Positions 5,545-5,716 of a stretch of 5,716 bases of DNA are shown here, piece by piece. A program made the translations under genes and the position numbers. Source of the stretch: Bacillota bacterium (GTDB taxonomy: Bacteria; Bacillota; Clostridia; Oscillospirales; Ruminococcaceae); NCBI GenBank assembly GCA_023460035.1, contig JAEWRN010000031.1, positions 1-5,716 on the forward strand, given 5' to 3'. Below the pieces are notes generated by a model. It was not told the origin of the DNA, made no database searches, and saw nothing but the letters and a program-made list of their open reading frames with translations. The first letter of the stretch is position 1, and every line of letters starts with the position of its first letter.

Positions 5545-5716
5545 GCAGGTGTGTGCTCGCAGTTGCCTTATCATACCGAATACGAATCGAGGTAATCCCC
5601 CCACAGGTTAGCTGACGCCAGAAGTGGAATTTTCTCGTACGCTTTCCCGAGGAGGTTCCATGAAGACATCCCGCTTCACCGACAGCCAGATCATCGCCGT
5701 GCTCAAACAGGCCGAG
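5545..5716 (+). mobile_element. Left part of an IS3-family insertion sequence
   Basis: The window ends in the start of an IS3-family element, recognised from its orfA N-terminus and strong upstream ribosome binding site. The C-run followed by TTAGCTGACGCCAGAAGTGG (about 5597-5626) recalls the non-coding left end of such elements in xanthomonads, but I cannot place the terminal inverted repeat exactly; it should lie roughly between 5545 and 5625. The right end, orfB and target duplication lie outside. Confidence 0.55.
5660..5716 (+). CDS. IS3-family transposase OrfA, N-terminal 19 residues
   Basis: OrfA is the short DNA-binding first frame of IS3-family elements; with the orfB integrase domain, joined by programmed frameshifting, it forms the transposase. 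The 19 codons present read MKTSRFTDSQIIAVLKQAE, typical of the start of the helix-turn-helix in OrfA proteins of the IS407-like group common in Xanthomonas and Stenotrophomonas. AGGAGG at 5650-5655 is a strong ribosome binding site four bases before the ATG. The gene runs off the window, so integrity cannot be judged. Confidence 0.85.
   Translation, partial: MKTSRFTDSQIIAVLKQAE

Noticed and set aside
5320..5604. Minus-strand frame of 94 codons overlapping the zinc-ribbon gene
   Set aside because: It overlaps the better-supported 122-residue gene in another frame and shows no family features.
1..5716. CRISPR array, tRNA or rRNA genes
   Set aside because: No regularly spaced repeats and no tRNA- or rRNA-like sequence seen on either strand.

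Overview
The window looks like a chromosomal segment of a Xanthomonas-type gammaproteobacterium (Xanthomonas, or possibly Stenotrophomonas). A very GC-rich core region carries biotin genes whose proteins read like xanthomonad BioF and BioB. It is followed by a GC-poorer accessory block and then the first codons of an IS3-family insertion sequence. The taxon is inferred from protein resemblance and base composition; no search was run.

Positions 1-2366, core, minus strand: bioB (2274 to 1246) and then bioF (1140 to the window edge, C-terminus cut off) form the late biotin pathway. BioF makes 8-amino-7-oxononanoate (KAPA) and BioB converts dethiobiotin to biotin. Upstream of bioB, 2335-2366 has the form of a BirA (biotin repressor) operator: two half-sites with a 16-base spacer. 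It overlaps a perfect TTGACA -35 box for bioB. In the opposite direction, a 41-codon plus-strand frame (2324-2449) looks like the N-terminus of ComF. It breaks just after an LLFPP motif, before the zinc-binding cysteines, and I take this break (about 2404) as the left edge of an insertion.

Positions 2405-5600, accessory block: two stem-loops (2455-2506 and 2511-2564) precede an unrecognised 142-residue acidic helical protein (2578-3006). Then comes a 360-base gap before a 572-residue retron reverse transcriptase fused to a C-terminal TOPRIM domain (3367-5085). The gap holds a convincing candidate retron non-coding RNA (msr-msd). A perfect 14-bp inverted repeat (3216-3229 with 3330-3343) acts as a1/a2. 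A candidate branching G lies at 3230, an msr hairpin at 3239-3254 and msd stems inside. A promoter-like sequence is placed so that transcription would begin at the first base of a1. The architecture matches retron Ec67 (Retron-Eco2), where RT and TOPRIM effector are one polypeptide, so ncRNA plus this one gene probably form a complete anti-phage retron. A convergent minus-strand gene (5488-5120) encodes a small protein with a CxxC/CxxH zinc-ribbon-like motif and unknown function.

Positions 5489-5716: a non-coding stretch with a 12-bp palindrome, then the left part of an IS3-family element, with a strong ribosome binding site and the first 19 codons of orfA. The broken comF, the base-composition shift and the IS together indicate that the retron block was acquired horizontally beside the biotin genes without damaging the bioB promoter.
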